Source: Syntrophales bacterium (GTDB lineage Bacteria; Desulfobacterota; Syntrophia; Syntrophales; UBA8958). Taken from it: a stretch of 15,140 nucleotides of DNA. Shown in pieces: positions 12,126 through 15,140 of this stretch (positions within the stretch are counted from its first letter, which is position 1; each line of letters opens with the position of its first letter). A model generated the notes under the pieces. The model did not search any database. It was not told the DNA's origin and saw only the letters and a program-made list of their open reading frames with translations. Position numbers and translations under genes: made by a program. The stretch is taken from assembly GCA_023231165.1 (NCBI GenBank), contig JALNVY010000033.1, positions 1 to 15,140 of the forward strand. Reading direction: 5' to 3'.

Positions 12126-13682
12126 CTAAGTATTACTTCCGGTGAGGTGAGAGTTTGCCATAAAACTTGCCATATCTTCATGACAGGATAGTTTCAGATC
12201 TTGTAGAATCATCAGGCACCGCGCCCAGAGTTGTGCTGTCCGGCTCCAATCTGCGGAGTCTGTGCAAGGAAGATCAAGCATGTCTTGTCCAAATGTTTCG
12301 GCAAAGACACATTGCAGATCTGCAATGTAATTCAGAAGGGCGGTGGCAGACGATACCGTATTTGAACGATCGCGCTCTTCAAATACCGCCAACAGGTTCG
12401 ACGCGCAGGTAATCATCTTGCGCCAATTATGACAATTCTCGTCAGAGAGCGGCCAGATACAATAACTATGATCGTTAAATATCGCACGCAGTGCAGCCAT
12501 GACCTCGCCGATTTGAGGATGGGATAAGTCGAGAGGGCCGTTCTGACCGATACGATATGATTTCTTCGGAAACTCGATGTTGATAATGTTGTGGCAGAGC
12601 GTTTCCGCGCGATGAGCCATGTCAACAGACAATACCAAGACCGATTTCAACAGTGTTCCCGTAAAAATACCAGCCAGCCCTGCCATTTCTCGTGTTATGA
12701 CCTTTCCCGTGGAATAGTAGAGAAACGGTTGCAATGTTATCCACCGCGAACGAAGTTTTTCCAGGCTGCTCGCGCCGAGCGCGTATTCCAGTCCTCGGAA
12801 AAAAGTGCCCCGGTAATAATCAATCGCCGTCGGTGCAGAAAGGTCGGAAGGCCCGCACACCAGCCAGCCGCGTGATGGCTCATGCAACCACGCTTCCTTG
12901 TCGTAATCGGTCATGCACGATAGATGCTTGACCAAGTCCGTTACGGCATAGGAATATCCCCTCTGTCGGCACCAGGCGGCAGCATGAGACAACATCGATC
13001 CATTGGGATGAGATACGATCACGTCCATGTCAGGCCTCGATGGTAATTTGCAGAGTATGGCTATGTCGCCCAGACAACGCACCCTCTGGATGTAGCAGTC
13101 CGTGAGCTTCAGGGGAGACTTTTGCAGGAAACCTGGAATGGCATGAAGTGGTGGCTGCTCAATGCAGAAATGTCCCGTTGCATGCCGAACCTGTGTAACC
13201 ACCACGCGCATTTCGCTATCCACCACCATCTCTATCTCCGCCGCAGAAATTCCCAATTCCCTGATCGCCTGATCGTAAAAATCCGGAGGAGGGATGTTCA
13301 CGGTGATTACAGGCTCTCGACCCGCCGTAACGCCGTTGTGTCCGGGGCCGATTGCCATGATGCCGGGCGCCCATACTATGTTAGCTATGGCCGGGCAATA
13401 CGGCTGAATCGCAATTATTCCATCCTGTTCGCCCTGCCTGCTCATCTGATCGAGAAGACAGCGCATGCCGAGATCATATTCCTCCCGACTGTTCACCTGG
13501 AAACTGTCCAATAGGCCATGTTGAGTGTTTGTCGGGCATGTACGCATGAATAGCGGGTACTTAAACGGTGCGTTTACGTCTCTTACTGACGATTGTGAGG
13601 AAATCAGTATGGTTGGCAGTGCGTGCTTTGATATGTTCGATTCGATCCATTGCAGACTCTGGGCCTTCTTGGACATAGACAT
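12126..13682 (-). CDS. PEP-synthase/PPDK-like ATP-grasp and phosphohistidine-domain protein
   Basis: A 518-residue protein with parts of the phosphotransferase enzymes that pass phosphate from ATP through a swivelling histidine domain (PEP synthase, PPDK, rifampin phosphotransferase). Residues about 40-170 resemble the nucleotide-binding half of the PEP/pyruvate-binding ATP-grasp domain: 'LFMRTCPTNTQHG' (44-56), 'IIAIQPYCPAIANIVWAPG' (89-107), 'AIGPGHNGVTAG' (110-121) and 'EMVVDSEMRVVVTQVR' (151-166, compare the usual L-x-L-L-Q-x-R). Residues about 205-250 match the mobile domain, with the candidate phospho-acceptor His233 in 'PNGSMLSHAAAWCRQRG' (226-242; family T-x-H-G-G-M-x-S-H-A-A). Residues 250-518 are helical, Cys- and Trp-containing, and unrecognised; no PEP-binding TIM barrel is seen. 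The ATG has AAGGAGGTG upstream. It stands alone, divergent from the replication gene, with its own terminator. Substrate and role are unknown. Confidence 0.7.
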   Translation of the reverse strand: MSMSKKAQSLQWIESNISKHALPTILISSQSSVRDVNAPFKYPLFMRTCPTNTQHGLLDSFQVNSREEYDLGMRCLLDQMSRQGEQDGIIAIQPYCPAIANIVWAPGIMAIGPGHNGVTAGREPVITVNIPPPDFYDQAIRELGISAAEIEMVVDSEMRVVVTQVRHATGHFCIEQPPLHAIPGFLQKSPLKLTDCYIQRVRCLGDIAILCKLPSRPDMDVIVSHPNGSMLSHAAAWCRQRGYSYAVTDLVKHLSCMTDYDKEAWLHEPSRGWLVCGPSDLSAPTAIDYYRGTFFRGLEYALGASSLEKLRSRWITLQPFLYYSTGKVITREMAGLAGIFTGTLLKSVLVLSVDMAHRAETLCHNIINIEFPKKSYRIGQNGPLDLSHPQIGEVMAALRAIFNDHSYCIWPLSDENCHNWRKMITCASNLLAVFEERDRSNTVSSATALLNYIADLQCVFAETFGQDMLDLPCTDSADWSRTAQLWARCLMILQDLKLSCHEDMASFMANSHLTGSNT

Positions 13683-13706
13683 CTATGCACCTCCTTTATT
13701 CCCCTA

Positions 13707-13797
13707 TAATACTTCCGGACGTTCTTCATACACATCGGCCGGGCATACCTGACGGAAATCGAAGAGCAAGTAGGCTACACCCGGTGCGGAAGTATTA
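13707..13797. promoter_or_regulatory. Inverted 11-bp sites in the divergent promoter region
   Basis: TAATACTTCCG (13707-13717) and its exact reverse complement CGGAAGTATTA (13787-13797) flank the 138-bp gap between the phosphohistidine-domain gene and the replication gene. Each includes a -10-like TATTAY pointing to the nearer gene. One regulator bound at both could control both. A related copy with one change lies in the last codons of the 518-residue gene (12131-12141). Confidence 0.5.
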
Positions 13798-13820
13798 CCT
13801 CATGGAAAGAGGGTGCCCAA

Positions 13821-15017
13821 ATGGAAATATTTAAACTGCTTATAAATGAGCCACCTTTACAAGTGTTGCCTAGTCTTGCCAAGTACATCGGCCTGAACGA
13901 AGCCATCGTATTACAGCAAATCCACTATCTGCTAAGGCATAGCGAGCATGTCCACAATGGACAGAAGTGGGTTTGCAGCACTTATGAACAATGGGCGCAA
14001 AACCACTTCATTTTCTGGTCAATCAAGACCATCAAGAGAACATTCAAACGTCTTGAATGTGAGAAAATCCTGCTGTCGACAACAGACTTCAACAAACACA
14101 GTATAGACCACACTAAGTGGTACGCGCTTGATTACGACAAATTGGCTAATTATATTAATTTCAAACAGCAATATCGCATGCCGGAGGACGACCAGGAATC
14201 CCGATGGGGACAAATTGACCCTATCGGTGGGTCACAATGTCCCAATGGTCGGGACAAGATGTCCCTAACTGATGGGGTCAACTTGTCTCCATCTGATCGG
14301 GTCAACTTGCCCCCATCTATATATAAGGAAAAGAATCTAAAAGATAAGACGACAACGACAGCACCTCTTGTCGTCGTCTCTCCTGGAACTGAAAAGCCTC
14401 CAGATCCACCCCCCGATGCACCTCCCGAATTGATCCAGTCTGATGCAAACAACATCTTGTCCAAATTCGACAATACGCCATTGCAGGACATAATTTCCTC
14501 CGGTGTCATCAAAAAGGCTATCATGGCGTACAACCCGGATGCCCACCAGGAACACCAGCCCGAATCGTCCATTGAAGGAGTCCTCCGCCTGTGCGAGTGG
14601 ATGGCTGCCATCGCTAAAGACCAGAAATATCCCGCTATCTCCAATCCGTCCGGCTTCCTGCTTGCACTTTCACGAAAGGGCATGGATGAGCCTGCTGTTC
14701 TTATCAAGCAAAAGGCGAGGAATGCAGAGTTGATGGAGAATTCGGCAAATGCGGCATACGCCAATGTACGGTGCGTACTTGAGAGGTCATATCCAAACAT
14801 AGATGTCGACGATGAACTGAAGCGCATCGACGGCCTGCCTCCGCCTCCAGAACTTCCCAGTTATCCCCAGATGGCGATCATCCATGAAAAACTCTCTCTG
14901 GCCCAGGAGCGGGCGGAAAATGTGGCCCGCGAGGCAATCATGAAGATCATGGCGATCTACAACGGCAACAGGAAAAGTCTTGCGGACGGACGTCCGATCC
15001 AAGAGGGAGGGAAATAA
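13821..15017 (+). CDS. Replication initiator of the phage/plasmid winged-helix type
   Basis: A 398-residue protein typical of phage replisome organisers and plasmid initiators. The N-terminal domain (1-120) is a winged helix: 'LAKYIGLNEAIVLQQIHYLL' (19-38), 'WVCSTYEQWAQNHFIFWS' and 'IKTIKRTFKRLECEKILL', ending in 'WYALDYDKL'. A linker (about 125-205) has the short repeated pattern G-Q-I-D-P / D-G-V-N-L-S-P-S / D-R-V-N-L-P-P-S, and its DNA carries iteron-like repeats. A run 'KPPDPPPDAPPEL' leads to a helical C-terminal domain, perhaps for contacts with a helicase or loader. The ATG has GAGGGTG five bases upstream. It most likely binds the origin inside its own gene, as lambda O does. The exact family name cannot be fixed by eye. 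Confidence 0.78.
   Translation: MEIFKLLINEPPLQVLPSLAKYIGLNEAIVLQQIHYLLRHSEHVHNGQKWVCSTYEQWAQNHFIFWSIKTIKRTFKRLECEKILLSTTDFNKHSIDHTKWYALDYDKLANYINFKQQYRMPEDDQESRWGQIDPIGGSQCPNGRDKMSLTDGVNLSPSDRVNLPPSIYKEKNLKDKTTTTAPLVVVSPGTEKPPDPPPDAPPELIQSDANNILSKFDNTPLQDIISSGVIKKAIMAYNPDAHQEHQPESSIEGVLRLCEWMAAIAKDQKYPAISNPSGFLLALSRKGMDEPAVLIKQKARNAELMENSANAAYANVRCVLERSYPNIDVDDELKRIDGLPPPPELPSYPQMAIIHEKLSLAQERAENVAREAIMKIMAIYNGNRKSLADGRPIQEGGK
14206..14314 (+). repeat. Five iteron-like repeats inside the replication gene
   Basis: Units of the form GGG(A/T)CAA.(T/A)TG(T/A)CCC occur at 14206-14221, 14229-14243, 14251-14265, 14274-14290 and 14298-14314. They are spaced 22, 22, 24 and 24 bases apart, about two helical turns. 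Each is an imperfect palindrome. The last two also repeat at protein level, but the 22-base spacing breaks the reading frame, so selection acts on DNA as well as protein. A candidate replication origin. Confidence 0.75.
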
Positions 15018-15098
15018 GTAAGCGTCTAATTAACCGCATCTTCACAGCAACTCAGAATTATGTCAAGGATTTCTCCAAAAGATTTGAGGAGGAATACG

Positions 15099-15140
15099 AT
15101 GACACAATGGCAGGCGAACAGGGCTGAAAAGAGGAGCTAC
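15099..15140 (+). CDS. Start of a gene cut by the right edge
   Basis: ATG at 15099 with GAGGAGG five to six bases upstream; 14 codons are visible ('MTQWQANRAEKRSY'), then the window ends. It follows the replication gene by 81 bases and is probably co-transcribed. In comparable loci a helicase or helicase loader often follows the initiator, but this cannot be tested from 14 residues. Confidence 0.55.
   Translation, partial: MTQWQANRAEKRSY

Noticed and set aside
14150..14827. 225-codon minus-strand frame opposite the replication gene
   Set aside because: Low-complexity Ser/Gly-rich antisense of the initiator; no ribosome site or recognisable motif.
15018..15113. Short plus-strand frame after the replication gene (FTATQNYVKDFSKRFEEEYD)
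   Set aside because: It has no ATG, GTG or TTG start with a ribosome site, and it overlaps the well-supported start at 15099.

Overview
The window reads as part of a conjugative plasmid or integrative element of a Gram-negative bacterium. The evidence is a TraB/VirB10-type secretion-channel protein, an exported lytic transglycosylase, a ParB-like protein, a RadC-like protein, a phage-type repressor and a replication initiator, with no housekeeping genes, rRNA or tRNA. Style (balanced GC, strong AGGAG ribosome sites, gp3-like and Cas4-like phage genes) would fit a deltaproteobacterial host such as Geobacter or its relatives. That is inference only; nothing in the window fixes the taxon.

Layout from left to right. 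(1) 1-5233, minus strand: a transfer/maintenance run transcribed leftwards, in the order ribbon-helix-helix-like protein, ParB-like coiled-coil protein, NusA-like S1-KH-KH protein, unknown protein, lytic transglycosylase, small broken ORF, TraB. (2) 5281-5358: two 39-bp tandem repeats with internal dyads, just upstream of that run. (3) 5395-7115, minus: an immunity-type 'early' cluster led by a helix-turn-helix protein interrupted by an in-frame TGA. It is followed by a sigma-70 region-2-only protein, a broken small Cys-containing ORF, a release-factor-like protein without GGQ, and a small exported protein. (4) 7242-7949, plus: a CI/S24-type repressor divergent from the cluster, with short repeated sites between them. 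(5) 8108-12141, minus: short transcription units, each closed by a clear intrinsic terminator. They are [68-aa ORF, RadC, 69-aa ORF], [Cas4-like nuclease, gp3-like protein] and [89-aa, 66-aa ORFs]. (6) 12126-13682, minus: a large protein resembling the ATP-grasp and phosphohistidine parts of PEP synthase/PPDK enzymes, with its own terminator. (7) 13821-15140, plus: a replication initiator with five iteron-like repeats inside its own gene, then the start of one more gene.

The main theme is that the element carries reduced versions of three parts of the host gene-expression machinery: a sigma factor cut to region 2, a NusA without its polymerase-binding N-terminus and with a degenerate first KH motif, and a class-I release-factor fold whose GGQ is replaced by NEQ. 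Together with a repressor that lacks the usual cleavage Ser and Lys, this suggests dedicated control of transcription elongation and translation by the element. That joint role is a hypothesis. Several small genes (1366-1540, 6167-6353, 6795-7115, 11717-11986) look interrupted by a frameshift or stop. They could be decay, sequencing error or, less likely, recoding.
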